From CAYGYG01 sp964354155 (GTDB taxonomy: Bacteria > Hydrothermota > Tepidihabitantia > SM23-42 > CAYGYG01), in contig CAYGYG010000001.1 in NCBI GenBank assembly GCA_964354155.1, positions 124,001 through 188,000 on the forward strand: DNA of 64,000 bases, given 5' to 3'. Both the position numbers and the translations under genes were made by a program. Position 1 is the first letter of the stretch; the number at the start of each line of letters is the position of its first letter. Below are positions 50,355 through 60,340 of the stretch, piece after piece. The notes beneath the pieces are model-generated. The model was not told the DNA's origin. It saw nothing but the letters and a program-made list of their open reading frames with translations, and did no database searches.

Positions 50355-52094
50355 ATGAAAATGATATTTGTTCTTGCGATTTTGTATTTCACTCGTGTCT
50401 ATGCTGTTGATTCGAGGGTTACACCGATGGACAAAGCTTATGGACCGCCTGATCTGCACGCACGACGAAATAGTAGTTATGTTGCTGCACGTTCAAGAAC
50501 GCCGATTATTATTGATGGATGTAATGATAGGAGCTCTACATTGGGCGCAGCTGGGAAGAATATCTGTGCGGATACAACCGGAAGAAACATTGCGGTCCAG
50601 TATGGTGGTACTACACTGGATACCACCAACTTCCAATCGAATAAATTTGCCTACTCGACCAACCAAGGAGCGACCTGGACAAGATTTGGACCTATCTCGG
50701 TAAGTCGGCCCTATTTCCGAAGACTATACGGCGGTTGCGATGCGCGTCCTGACTACTGGACTGATAACGAGATTATTTACACATGCTGGCATGAGGGTTA
50801 TCGACGCGCTGGTGGCACAAACGTGGATTCAAGCCCTGCAGCCTGTTGTCGCGACGATGGTACTTTCCCAACCGGCATGTGGAATAGGGCTCGTATGCCC
50901 CATACCGGCGACCCAGAACATAATATCTGGATGACTTGCATTGCAGTAGCGCCTGATAACCGATCGATCATATATGAAACTGGTGGTGATTACGATTTCG
51001 GAGCGGGTGGGCTAAAAGACCTGTTTTTGTGGGAATCGACCAACGCTGGTTGGAATTGGTCACAGCCACGACTGGTTATTCCCGGCTCAGCGACGATCGG
51101 TAGACACGATGGGATGCACATCCGGTCAGGAACCGGTGGCTATTTATTTGCCTATTTCCAAAGAGATACTGTGGTCGGTGGTGAAACCCTGTGTTGGCCA
51201 TACTACATTGAATCCACTGATTTTGGAAATACCTGGATTCCGACCGCGGGCCGAGCCCTGATCACGACCATCCCTTATCCACAATACTCTCTCTCGTGGT
51301 ACAACTATGACTGCGAAGTCGTAAACAACATACCCTATGTTGTCCTGACCCCAGGCGTGCCTGGTAATCACCGTAACCGGGTTGAGTTCTGGAAGGCGAG
51401 CGGCACTCCGGGTAACCGGACCTGGACCATGATCCTGTTGGGCGGCACCAATCCGCCGGGAACAGATACGATTATGCGCGATGTTTCAATCACAAGCGGA
51501 AAGGCCTTTTTAAGGTTTGCGGATGTTATCATTGTCACATCTTTGGCCAGTAATGCTGTGGGAGTTGATCCGAGACTGTGGGTTTCGTCGAACCTGGGAA
51601 CTGACTGGTCATATCGGGGCAATCCGGTGAATAACTCGTTGATTGAAGCATCCCTCGAAGTAGCACACACTCCGGGAAGAGGAACAAACCCCGATACTGA
51701 CATTCGGCTCCATATGATCTGTAATGATGCAGGCGATTATCCTGTTTGCGGCTATGTTTATTATGAAGGATGTAATGTTCCTATTCTCGGGATCGAAGAA
51801 GAATTGAATAAAAACCTCAACGCCTTCAATCTGCGGGTTGAACCGAATCCTTTCAGCCAGCGTACAAGCATAAACTACTACCTGCCCAAACCTGACCAGG
51901 TGAAGGTAAGAGTTTACAATTCCCTTGGTGTTCAAATTGCTACGCTGTGCGATGGAGATCAGTTGAGTGGCACAAGAATGCTTGTCTGGCAAGGCACTGA
52001 TGACAAGGGCAAGTCGCTACCAGGAGGAGCGTATTTTGTGCAATTCAGAAGCTCGAGTGAAGAAAGGTGTGAGAAAGTAGTTCTCTTAAGGTAA
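50355..52094 (+). CDS. Sialidase-like propeller surface protein with sorting domain, array copy 1
   Basis: 579 residues. Signal peptide 1-17 (MKMIFVLAILYFTRVYA). The body has Asp-box-like and propeller motifs (KFAYSTNQGATW, LFLWESTNAGWNW, YIESTDFGNTW, LWVSSNLGTDW), as in sialidase or BNR-repeat proteins, and fixed family blocks (GKNICADTTGRNIAVQYG, RRLYGGCDAR, HTGDPEHNIW, NYDCEVVNNIPYVVL, HVPGRG-like HTPGRGTNP). No sialidase catalytic Arg triad is evident. The last 85 residues are a sorting domain (VEPNPFSQRTSINYYLP, PGGAYFVQF). First of five tandem relatives. The DNA is more AT-rich than most of the window. Confidence 0.83.
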   Translation: MKMIFVLAILYFTRVYAVDSRVTPMDKAYGPPDLHARRNSSYVAARSRTPIIIDGCNDRSSTLGAAGKNICADTTGRNIAVQYGGTTLDTTNFQSNKFAYSTNQGATWTRFGPISVSRPYFRRLYGGCDARPDYWTDNEIIYTCWHEGYRRAGGTNVDSSPAACCRDDGTFPTGMWNRARMPHTGDPEHNIWMTCIAVAPDNRSIIYETGGDYDFGAGGLKDLFLWESTNAGWNWSQPRLVIPGSATIGRHDGMHIRSGTGGYLFAYFQRDTVVGGETLCWPYYIESTDFGNTWIPTAGRALITTIPYPQYSLSWYNYDCEVVNNIPYVVLTPGVPGNHRNRVEFWKASGTPGNRTWTMILLGGTNPPGTDTIMRDVSITSGKAFLRFADVIIVTSLASNAVGVDPRLWVSSNLGTDWSYRGNPVNNSLIEASLEVAHTPGRGTNPDTDIRLHMICNDAGDYPVCGYVYYEGCNVPILGIEEELNKNLNAFNLRVEPNPFSQRTSINYYLPKPDQVKVRVYNSLGVQIATLCDGDQLSGTRMLVWQGTDDKGKSLPGGAYFVQFRSSSEERCEKVVLLR

Positions 52095-52103
52095 GGAGGG
52101 TAA

Positions 52104-52348
52104 ATGAAAACATTCATAGTCTTGATGTGCACATTATGCTCAACAGGTTGGCGATTGATACGCGAGTCACTCCGCGGGACCCAGGGTACGGGCCGCAGTA
52201 TTATCGATCGAGTGGACCGCCGAGTCCGACCGCAGTGAGGATCGATGGAATACCAGACATACCATACGCACCAACCTATACCAATCGGGGTCATACCAAT
52301 CCCAATGACCCCATGACCCCAAGTGCACCCGTAACAAGGATTTCTTAG
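52104..52348 (+). pseudogene. Remnant of a surface-protein gene, array copy 2
   Basis: A good start (GGAGG before ATG at 52104) opens a signal peptide (MKTFIVLMCTLCST), but the family sequence continues in another frame from about 52145 (LAIDTRVTPRDPGYGP, then SGPPSPTAVRIDG), so there is a frameshift. Family similarity is lost after about 52255; low-complexity sequence follows to a stop at 52346. About 85% of the gene is missing. It lies 9 nt after copy 1. Confidence 0.82.
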
Positions 52349-52410
52349 GGCGAAAACCATCGGTTCCATATCGTCCGTTATTATTAAGGTTATGTGATTC
52401 GACGTTAATT

Positions 52411-52432
52411 CCGCAACGTTTCCGCAACGTTT
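52411..52432. repeat. Two tandem copies of CCGCAACGTTT
   Basis: Exact direct repeats 52411-52421 and 52422-52432, 30 nt before the start of copy 3, in the likely promoter area. A TACAAT follows at about 52440. Confidence 0.8.
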
Positions 52433-52461
52433 CTTCAGTACAATATACTCAAGGAGCAGAG

Positions 52462-54117
52462 ATGAAAAAGTTATGGTTCACACTCATCATTCTTTGCACG
52501 TTTGGGTCGGCAATCGAAACCACCGTCACGCCTCGTGACCCGCAGTATGGTCCATCAAGCCCGGCCAAGGGCCGACCACCCGGCCGGCTTGGCGTCAGGA
52601 TTGATGCCGGTCCGGACTTAAGGTGCATTACCGGTGCTGCCGGCAAGAACATCTGCGCCGATACGACCGGTCTCAACGTTGCGGTCATCTACGGCTTCAC
52701 CTCGGGTAATCCGGACAATATCATGCAGACAAAGATTGGCTACTCGACGAACCGGGGCGTGACCTGGCGGCTATTGGGGCCGTTTTCAATCCACTGGCAC
52801 CAGTATCGCCGGTGCTACTCCGGGATTGACGCCCGGGCAGGGTACTGGCCGAACAGCGAGAACGTCTACGGCACCTGGCACGAAGCGTATTTCCGGGGCG
52901 GTGCCTATATTGACACAAGTCCAGTGGCCGCAGCGTTCTGGCTATTCCCCAGCGGATCCATGGAAGTCAGGCACATGCCGCAGTCTATGGAAGGCAACTT
53001 CTGGCTCCCGTGCATTGCGGTCCGGCCCGACAACCCGGATTTCGTCTATGTCACGGCGGGTAACTACGACTTCGGTATTGGCGGTGTGGAGAGCATTGTT
53101 GGTTGGTTGTCCACCGACGGTGGCGATACATGGTCAGAGCCGATACATATCGTTGGCCGGGCATCCGACGCACCGCACATTCGTTTCGGCAGCGGTGGTT
53201 ATCTGTTCGCCTATTTCCAGCGCGATACGGTAGTCGGCCCGGATACTTTGTTGTGGCCTTATTACATCGAGTCGACCGACAACGGATTGACCTGGATACC
53301 GCCCACTGGGAAGTGCCTCTTCACTTCGGCCCCTTACCGTCAGTGGTCGGGCTGGTGGTACAATTACGATTGTGAGGTTGTCAACAATGTTCCCTATGTG
53401 GTCATCTCGCCCGGGGTGCCGGGTCAACACCGGGACCGGACCGAATTCTGGAAAGCAAGCGGTCCGGTTGGTAATCGGACCTGGACAATGACGCTTTTGG
53501 GCGGGTCTAGTCCACCGGGCCAGGATTCGATCGTGCGCGAGGTTTCGATTGTGACCGGCAAGGACTATGCACGATTTGCCGAGAACATTGCGGTCATATC
53601 CAAGATCGGCACGGCAAGCGGCACCAGCCCGCGGTGCTGGGTGTCCAATGACTTGGGGTCAACCTGGCGCTACCTGGGCAACCTGAATATTCCGCTGGCG
53701 GCGGCGGACAATCCGCTCGAGTGTGCGCATGTGCCGGGCCGGGGCACCAATCCGGTGACCGATGTCTGGCTCCATTTTGTCTACTGGTCGGGGAATAGCG
53801 TCTACTATGATGGCAAAAACATCACGTGGGCAGAACTTGGCAGGGTAAGCGGCACCGACGGATCATCCGTCACGCGACCAATCACAATCTATCCCAATCC
53901 TGCCCGCAAGGGAATATGGTTGACGAAGCGCGATGACGACCGGCTGAAATATTTGGTCAGAATCTACGACGTCGCCGGGAAACTCGTTATGACGGCGGCA
54001 ATAGATCAGGACCGAAGCGGGTGGGTCAATCTCGCCGCGCTGACTCCAGGGACGTACTTCGTCGAGGTGACGAGCCGGACATCATGGTTGGTTGAAAAGC
54101 TGATCATTGCAAGATGA
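52462..54117 (+). CDS. Sialidase-like propeller surface protein with sorting domain, array copy 3
   Basis: 551 residues. Signal peptide 1-17 (MKKLWFTLIILCTFGSA). It has the same family blocks as copy 1 (GKNICADTTGLNVAVIYG, GYSTNRGVTW, WLSTDGGDTW, YIESTDNGLTW, YNYDCEVVNNVPYVVI, WVSNDLGSTW, AHVPGRGTNPVTD) and a sorting domain (TIYPNPARKGIWL, VRIYDVAGKLVM, TPGTYFVEV). Ribosome site AAGGAG. The segment 53392-53472 is identical, base for base, to 57038-57118 in copy 5. Confidence 0.83.
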   Translation: MKKLWFTLIILCTFGSAIETTVTPRDPQYGPSSPAKGRPPGRLGVRIDAGPDLRCITGAAGKNICADTTGLNVAVIYGFTSGNPDNIMQTKIGYSTNRGVTWRLLGPFSIHWHQYRRCYSGIDARAGYWPNSENVYGTWHEAYFRGGAYIDTSPVAAAFWLFPSGSMEVRHMPQSMEGNFWLPCIAVRPDNPDFVYVTAGNYDFGIGGVESIVGWLSTDGGDTWSEPIHIVGRASDAPHIRFGSGGYLFAYFQRDTVVGPDTLLWPYYIESTDNGLTWIPPTGKCLFTSAPYRQWSGWWYNYDCEVVNNVPYVVISPGVPGQHRDRTEFWKASGPVGNRTWTMTLLGGSSPPGQDSIVREVSIVTGKDYARFAENIAVISKIGTASGTSPRCWVSNDLGSTWRYLGNLNIPLAAADNPLECAHVPGRGTNPVTDVWLHFVYWSGNSVYYDGKNITWAELGRVSGTDGSSVTRPITIYPNPARKGIWLTKRDDDRLKYLVRIYDVAGKLVMTAAIDQDRSGWVNLAALTPGTYFVEVTSRTSWLVEKLIIAR

Positions 54118-54175
54118 TGCAGCACAGGAGATGGGGAAACCGAAATCGAAGCGGCCTTGGGGATTGAGAAATCAC

Positions 54176-54203
54176 TTGACTTTTTCCGGCGGACTTGTAT
54201 AAT
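54176..54203 (+). promoter_or_regulatory. Promoter of array copy 4
   Basis: TTGACT (54176-54181), 16 bp, TATAAT (54198-54203); predicted leader about 51 nt, ending in AAGGAGG. The promoter is intact although the gene has an internal stop. Confidence 0.78.
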
Positions 54204-54260
54204 CTTGGCATCCGAGGGTTGGCGCTCGGGTGTTGATCTGAATATGGGTAAGGAGGCGAA

Positions 54261-55961
54261 TTGAAGAGGGTCGTTTTCGTGTCGCTCATGTGGTCATACT
54301 TGCTATGTGCCGTGGATGCCAAGGTCCGGCCCCGGGACCTTATCTACGGGCCGACGGTTGACTGCCGCAGGACCAACCAGACAGCCGAGTCGCCAGGGGT
54401 CTACATCGATGACGTTCGGGATGAACACAGCATTTTGGGCCCGAGCGGAAAGAACATTTGCGCCGACACGACGGGCCGAAACATTGCGGTCCAGTACGGC
54501 ATGAACGCAGCCGGCCTGTTTACCTGAGCGCAGGGTACCCAGTGTAGAATAGGCTATTCTACCGATGGAGGGAATACCTGGCAGCGCCACGGGCCATTCG
54601 CCGTACGATATCCCAGCTATCGAAGGCTATACGGCGGCATCGACGCGCGTGCGGGCGACTGGGTGGACAGCAACGAGTTGATCTACAGTTGCTGGCATGA
54701 GGCCTACGTTCGAAACAATGTCTATGTCGATTCCAGTCCGATCGGAGTTGCTTTTGACACAATGAGTTTTCCTGGCGGCGGCTTTCAAAGACGAACCATG
54801 CCCCACAGCGGCGATCCCGAACATAATATGTGGCTCACCGGTATCGCGGTCAGTCCTGAAGACCCCGCACTGGCCTTGGTTTCCGGCGGCAACTATGTAC
54901 TTCCCCACGGGCCCGGCGATGTATATCTCTGGAAGACGACGGACCACGGACGCAACTGGTCGCACCCCCAACTTCTGATCAGCGGTTCGGCAGCCGTCAG
55001 GGACCATGATTGCCCGCATATCCGGTTCGGCACCAGCGGATATGTTTTTGCGTACTTTCAGAGAGATACGGTGGTCGACTTCGATACGCTGAGCTGGCCT
55101 TACTATATCGAGTCTACCGACAATGGCCGGACCTGGATACCCCATAATGGCCGGTGCATGCTTACGGCAGTACCCTACCCGCAATGGTCAAGCGGGTGGT
55201 ACAACTATGACTGTGAGGTTGTGGACAATGTGCCCTATGTCGTTGTCTCGCCGGGTATTCCCGGCAATCACCGGGATCGCGTTGAATTCTGGAAAGCAAG
55301 CGGTCAAGTCGGCAACAGGACCTGGACCATGTCGGTGCTGGCTGGTTTGACTCCGCCGGGGGCTGATTCTGCCAGGCTCGAAGTATCAATTGTTACCGGC
55401 AAGGACTTTGCACGATTCCAAGACGTTATTGCGGTTGTTGCCCAGACCATTACACCTGCCGAGGCTGATCCCCGAGGATGGGTGAGCAATGATGCCGGCG
55501 CAACATGGAGGTATCTTGGTTGTCTTCTGAACGAGCCGATGATCTACGAGGTCGCCTTAGAATGCGCCCATGTGCCCGGTCGGGGTTTTCAGCCCGAGAC
55601 CGACATCCTGCTGCATATTGCCTACATCAGTCGTTCGAGACTCTACTATGCAGGATTCAATGTTGCCGGTGTCGGGGTTCCTGCGTCAAGCGGCGCGATT
55701 TGCCGCCGGCCCCATCTAGAGACAACGCCAAACCCATGCCGGGGCAGGCTGAGGATCCGCCTGGCCGGGGCAGAGAACAGCATGATGTTATGCGGTCGAC
55801 TAAGACCACGTGTCTGCATCTATGACCCGTCAGGGCGGCTGGTTCGGGTTGCGACAATGTCCGGGCCGACATGCGTGATAGATATCGGACAGCCAGGGGT
55901 CTACTACATCGTAGTTGCAGTCGGCGAACGCGTGCTGACCAAGAAGGTTGTCATTCTTTAG
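54261..55961 (+). pseudogene. Surface-protein gene with one in-frame TGA, array copy 4
   Basis: 567 codons in one frame, from a TTG start (AAGGAGG 4 nt upstream) to 55961, interrupted only by TGA at 54525-54527. Before it: signal peptide (MKRVVFVSLMWSYLLCAVDA) and GKNICADTTGRNIAVQYG. After it: CRIGYSTDGGNTW, RRLYGGIDARAGDW and the rest of the family blocks, then a sorting domain (TTPNPCRGRLRIRL, QPGVYYIVVAVG). The stop falls in a variable loop and could come from a TGG Trp codon. No other damage, so either a very recent mutation, a sequencing error or readthrough. Confidence 0.82.
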
Positions 55962-56077
55962 ACCGCGGTCGGCCTTGACCGACAACCAAGAAAACCAGAA
56001 TGAGAAAAAGACGTTTTTTCACAGCTCTTTCCTTGATTTAGGTATTCTAATTTCTTGTATATATAAATGGAGGTTTA

Positions 56078-57757
56078 ATGAAGAAAGCGATTGTACTTGC
56101 CGCTATTCTGTATTCGCTTATTTATAGCCTCGATTGTAAGGTTACACCGAGGGAATACTGCGGACCACCGAATTCTAATTATTACCGCAATTATACCCCA
56201 AGCCCGAATGCGGTAAGAATTGATTGGGGATTTGACATAAGAAGTATTATGGGGACAGCGGGGAAGAATATCTGTGCAGATACGACTCAAAAGAATGTGG
56301 CAGTACAATACGGCGAAGGTGGTTTAGGGGAATCTCAGAATTATACTCGCTGCAAGATTGCGTATAGTACAAATGGTGGGAATGGTTGGCAGCTGTTTGG
56401 CCCTTTTCATATCCAGTATCCATCGTATCGGAGACTTTATGGCGGTATTGATGCCCGGGCGACAAATTGGTACAATAATGAAATCATCTATGCTTCATGG
56501 CACGAGGCCTATTACCGAAGTGTTTACGTCGATTCAAGCCCACTGGCCGTCGCTTTTGATGAAGGTAATTTCCCTAATGGTTCCTTTCGATTAGCAGCGA
56601 TGCCCCATTCAGGTGATCCGGGGCATAATATCTGGTTGACTTGCATTGCGGTGCGGCCCGATGATGCAAATATTGTCATTGCCTCAGGCGGTGATTACGA
56701 TTTTGGCGCGGGTGGACCAAAGGATATCTTTACCTGGAAATCCACTGATGGCGGCTATACCTGGTCGCCGCCTCAGCTTTTAATACCAGGATCAACCACA
56801 ATTGGTCTACATGATGCCCCTCACATCCGGTTTGGAACTGGCGGTTACGTATTTGCCTATTTTCAACAGGAGACCATTTATGGTTTCGACACATTAATGT
56901 GGCCATACTGCATCGAATCCACCGACAATGGCCAGACCTGGGTACCGCCAAACGGCAGGTGCATGTTCACGGCAATCCCCTGTCCGCAATGGTCAAGCGG
57001 GTGGTACAACTACGACTGTGAGGTTGTCAACAATGTCCCCTATGTGGTCATCTCGCCCGGGGTGCCGGGTCAACACCGGGACCGGACCGAATTCTGGAAA
57101 GCAAGCGGTCCGGTTGGTGATCGGACCTGGACAATGACGCTGTTGGGCGGGTCTAGTCCACCGGGCCAGGATTCACTCGTGCGCGATGTTTCGATTGTGA
57201 CCGGCAAGGACTATGCACGATTTGCCGAGAACATTGCGATCATATCCAAGGTCACAAATCAGAGTGGCACAAGTCCACGCTGCTGGGTGTCGAACGACCT
57301 TGGGGCGAGCTGGCGCTACCTGGGCAACCTGAATATTCCGCTCGCGGCGGCTGACAATCCGCTCGAGTGTGCTCATGTGCCGGGCCGGGGCACTAATCCG
57401 GTTACCGATGTCTGGCTACATTTTGTCTACTGGTCGACGGGCAGTGTCTACTACGAAGGTGTCAATCTGACCGGAGTTGCTATCGAGGAGGTGATCGGTC
57501 AGGGCACGGCCTTGCCCGAGATACTGGTCATGCCGAATCCAGCAAGGGGACAAGTGCGGCTTGCGGTCGATAGTGATGGACTGCGGCCGGGATTGATAAG
57601 AATCTTTGACGTCACCGGCAAGCTCGTCAAACAGGCAGTGCTGAGACTTTCAGGTTTCGGCACGATCGACATCTCATCTCTTTCTCCTGGAATGTATTTC
57701 GTTGAAATCGGGAAGGGGCAAAAGAAGCAGACTAAAAAGCTGGTTGTCGTGCGGTAA
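56078..57757 (+). CDS. Sialidase-like propeller surface protein with sorting domain, array copy 5 (mosaic)
   Basis: 559 residues. Signal peptide 1-17 (MKKAIVLAAILYSLIYS). All family blocks are intact (GKNICADTTQKNVAVQYG, AYSTNGGNGW, WKSTDGGYTW, IESTDNGQTW, WVSNDLGASW) with a sorting domain (VMPNPARGQVRLAV, IRIFDVTGKLVK, SPGMYFVEIG). The first 870 nt are AT-rich and distant from copy 3; from about 56,960 the DNA becomes GC-rich, first most like copy 4 and then nearly identical to copy 3 up to about 57,440. Recombination between copies is the simplest reading. Ribosome site GGAGG. Confidence 0.85.
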   Translation: MKKAIVLAAILYSLIYSLDCKVTPREYCGPPNSNYYRNYTPSPNAVRIDWGFDIRSIMGTAGKNICADTTQKNVAVQYGEGGLGESQNYTRCKIAYSTNGGNGWQLFGPFHIQYPSYRRLYGGIDARATNWYNNEIIYASWHEAYYRSVYVDSSPLAVAFDEGNFPNGSFRLAAMPHSGDPGHNIWLTCIAVRPDDANIVIASGGDYDFGAGGPKDIFTWKSTDGGYTWSPPQLLIPGSTTIGLHDAPHIRFGTGGYVFAYFQQETIYGFDTLMWPYCIESTDNGQTWVPPNGRCMFTAIPCPQWSSGWYNYDCEVVNNVPYVVISPGVPGQHRDRTEFWKASGPVGDRTWTMTLLGGSSPPGQDSLVRDVSIVTGKDYARFAENIAIISKVTNQSGTSPRCWVSNDLGASWRYLGNLNIPLAAADNPLECAHVPGRGTNPVTDVWLHFVYWSTGSVYYEGVNLTGVAIEEVIGQGTALPEILVMPNPARGQVRLAVDSDGLRPGLIRIFDVTGKLVKQAVLRLSGFGTIDISSLSPGMYFVEIGKGQKKQTKKLVVVR

Positions 57758-57808
57758 CCGCCGGGCAAGCCGGAATCATCATGGTTCCGTTCTTCACTAC
57801 CCAATCTC

Positions 57809-57837
57809 TTGACTTATTACGGGTTTTGGTGTAAAAT
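57809..57837 (+). promoter_or_regulatory. Promoter of the GH57 gene
   Basis: TTGACT (57809-57814), 17 bp, TAAAAT (57832-57837). Predicted start 57844, 4 nt before the ATG. Confidence 0.7.
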
Positions 57838-57847
57838 ATTCGTCCGT

Positions 57848-59542
57848 ATGAAGGGCTATTTGATGTTTGTGCTCCATTCGCACCTACCCTACGTGTTGGG
57901 GCATGGCCGCTGGCCGCACGGTACCGACTGGCTGAACGAAGCGGCGGCCGAGACCTATATACCACTACTCAACAGCCTCTTTCAGCTGGTCAGCGAGGGG
58001 TACCATCCGCACTTAACCATCGGCATCACGCCGATTCTGGCCGAACAATTGACCGCCGACTCCTTCAAGAAAGAGCTTTTGACTTACCTGCAGTTCAAGA
58101 TCGAGGCCGCCAAGAACGACCGTTTCGAGTTCGCCCGCTACGGCGAGGGTGAGTTCGCGGCCCTGGCTGAATACTGGGGTAGTTTCTATACCAAGGTGCG
58201 CGATGATTTTGTCAGCCGGTACAAGGGAAACATCCTCAACGGTTTCAAGATCCTTCAACAGACCGGATTCATCGAGATAATAACCTGCGCCGCAACCCAC
58301 GGCTACCTGCCGTTGCTTAGAGACGACCGGTCGGTAGAGCTTCAGATTGCCCAGGGCATTGAAACCTACAAGCGGCACTTCGACATCAAACCGGCCGGGA
58401 TCTGGCTGCCGGAATGCGCCTACCGTCCGGCCTACAACTGGGCTGCGCCGGTCGGCAAATACCCTTCCGAGCCCAGGAAAGGCATCGATGAATTCCTGAG
58501 CGACCACGGCATTGACTATTTCATTACCGACAGTCACATGCTCAAGGGGGGTAAGGCGATCGGCATGTACCTTGCCCGTTTTGATGCGCTCAAGAAGCTC
58601 TGGGAGCAGTACGAGAAGGAATTCATCGAGATCAAGGAGGGTTTTCGCAAGACTCCCTACGAAGCATACCTGGTTGCCTCCAATCCACAGAAAAAGCCGG
58701 TCTCGGTGTTCACCAGGGATCCGAAGACCGGGCTCCAGGTCTGGAGCGGAGAATGGGGCTATCCGGGTGATGGCAGTTATCTCGATTTCCACAAGAAGCG
58801 TTTTCCCGGCGGGCTGCGCTACTGGCGCGTGACCAATCCAAAGATCGACTTAGCGCTCAAGGAGATCTACCGTCCGGAGGTGATCGAGGATAAGGTGAAA
58901 GAACAAGCGCGCCACTTTGTTCAGCTGGCCTCGACCATTCTGGCGGACAATTTCAAGAAAAGGAAACGGCCCGGCATCCTGTGCGCGCCGTTTGACAGCG
59001 AGCTTTTTGGCCATTGGTGGTTTGAGGGCCCGCGCTGGTTATATCACGTCCTGAAGATCATTGATGACGAGAAGGTCATCGGTCTTGCTACGGGCAGCGA
59101 GTATCTGAAAAAAGAGCCGCCGACCAAAGTCATATCCTTGCCCGAGGGCTCGTGGGGCGAAGGCGGTTTCCACTACATCTGGCTCAACGAATGGACCAAG
59201 TGGACCTGGGCGCACATCTACGAGGCGGAGGACGAGTTCTACTCAATACTCGCCCGCGCGCGGGGCAAGGGCAGTGAGGTTTTGGACAGCGTGCTCCGGC
59301 AGCTGGCCCGGGAACTGCTGCTCATGCAGAGCTCGGACTGGCAGTTCCTGATATCGACTTTCAGTGCCCGGGATTATGCAGAAATGCGCTTTGTGCGCCA
59401 TCAGCGTAATTTCAAGCGCATCGGGGGGATGGCCGACCGATTACTTGGAGGAAACCAGCCGGATACTGCGGATTGGGCATTTTTCAAGGATGTCGAAGCT
59501 CAGGACAACATCTTTCCCAAGCTGGTTCTACCGTCCGCCTAA
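57848..59542 (+). CDS. GH57 family enzyme (1,4-alpha-glucan branching enzyme type)
   Basis: 564 residues from the ATG at 57848. N-terminal FVLHSHLPYV (GH57 motif 1), nucleophile E189 in GIWLPECAY, acid/base D383 in PFDSELFGHWWFEG, and the C-terminal helical DUF1957 region (LARELLLMQSSDWQFLISTFSARDYAEMRFVRH). This layout and the motif SELFGHWWFEGP match GH57 branching enzymes that make alpha-1,6 links in glycogen; an amylase role is less likely. The open frame begins at 57809, but that TTG is the -35 box. The end overlaps uppP, read from the other strand, by 15 nt. Confidence 0.9.
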   Translation: MKGYLMFVLHSHLPYVLGHGRWPHGTDWLNEAAAETYIPLLNSLFQLVSEGYHPHLTIGITPILAEQLTADSFKKELLTYLQFKIEAAKNDRFEFARYGEGEFAALAEYWGSFYTKVRDDFVSRYKGNILNGFKILQQTGFIEIITCAATHGYLPLLRDDRSVELQIAQGIETYKRHFDIKPAGIWLPECAYRPAYNWAAPVGKYPSEPRKGIDEFLSDHGIDYFITDSHMLKGGKAIGMYLARFDALKKLWEQYEKEFIEIKEGFRKTPYEAYLVASNPQKKPVSVFTRDPKTGLQVWSGEWGYPGDGSYLDFHKKRFPGGLRYWRVTNPKIDLALKEIYRPEVIEDKVKEQARHFVQLASTILADNFKKRKRPGILCAPFDSELFGHWWFEGPRWLYHVLKIIDDEKVIGLATGSEYLKKEPPTKVISLPEGSWGEGGFHYIWLNEWTKWTWAHIYEAEDEFYSILARARGKGSEVLDSVLRQLARELLLMQSSDWQFLISTFSARDYAEMRFVRHQRNFKRIGGMADRLLGGNQPDTADWAFFKDVEAQDNIFPKLVLPSA

Positions 59543-60340
59543 GCCCCGGCTGGCGCCCAGCAAAACAAGCATTCCCGCCAATAGACAGTAGATCGAGAAG
59601 AGATAGAACGACTTCCGGATCAAGAGCTTCTTGAGGCCGAGCAGGGCGCCGACCCCGACTGCATAACTCACCGTGACTCCCACCACTATCGAAGCGAAAT
59701 CGATCGAGGCCGTGATGTTCTTAAACTCCGTGAGGTTGGCGCCGAGCATCGCCGGAATGGCAAGCAGAAATGAGAACTCGAATACTTCAGCCGGGTCCAT
59801 GCCCTGAAACAAGCCGGCGGAAATAGTCATCCCGGAGCGCGAGATACCCGGGAAGATGGCGAGGGCTTGAAAGACCCCTATGACCAGGGCGCGGCGCCAG
59901 CGGTTCGGCAGCTCCCGGTTGCGCGCAAACTTGGTTGCAAGAAGAACGATGCCGGTGATCAGAAGACCCGCGCCGATGACGGCCGGGCTGCCAAAGCTTT
60001 GCTCGACGGTGTTTTTGAGCAGGAAGCCGGCAAGGGCGGCAGGAATTGACCCCAGGATGAGAAGGAGGAACACCCTCAAATAACGGTCGGTGATTTTGAC
60101 GCGGCGGTCGATGACGATCCGTCCTTTGAGAACCCCGCGGATCATTCGGCCGATCGGCCGGTAGAATACCGTTATGATCGATAGCAGTGTGCCCAAATGG
60201 AGATAGACGGCCAGGTCAAAGATTTCTTGAATGCCAAAGAACTGCCCCAAAAGGGCCAGATGGCCGGAACTCGAAATCGGCAGGAACTCGGTAATGCCCT
60301 GGACAACAGCGAGAATGATGATGACAACTATACCAGGCAC
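59528..60340 (-). CDS. uppP: Undecaprenyl-diphosphatase
   Basis: 270 residues with eight membrane helices. QGITEFLPISSSGHLALL (motif 1 with conserved Glu, Ser and His) and FPGISRSGMTISAG (motif 2 with conserved Arg) are intact. It dephosphorylates C55-PP after each round of peptidoglycan or O-antigen export. The start is a GTG at 60340, overlapping the UbiA gene by 13 nt. Last gene of a four-gene minus operon. Confidence 0.95.
   Translation of the reverse strand: MPGIVVIIILAVVQGITEFLPISSSGHLALLGQFFGIQEIFDLAVYLHLGTLLSIITVFYRPIGRMIRGVLKGRIVIDRRVKITDRYLRVFLLLILGSIPAALAGFLLKNTVEQSFGSPAVIGAGLLITGIVLLATKFARNRELPNRWRRALVIGVFQALAIFPGISRSGMTISAGLFQGMDPAEVFEFSFLLAIPAMLGANLTEFKNITASIDFASIVVGVTVSYAVGVGALLGLKKLLIRKSFYLFSIYCLLAGMLVLLGASRGLGGR

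Noticed and set aside
54525..54527. TGA read as an amino acid (recoded genetic code)
   Set aside because: Many genes in the window end at TGA, including ATGA overlaps in which the stop must work. A local mutation or error is simpler; selenocysteine has no support from family alignment.
57809..57847. TTG start for the GH57 gene at 57809
   Set aside because: That TTG is the -35 box of a good promoter and the GH57 family begins at the ATG at 57848.
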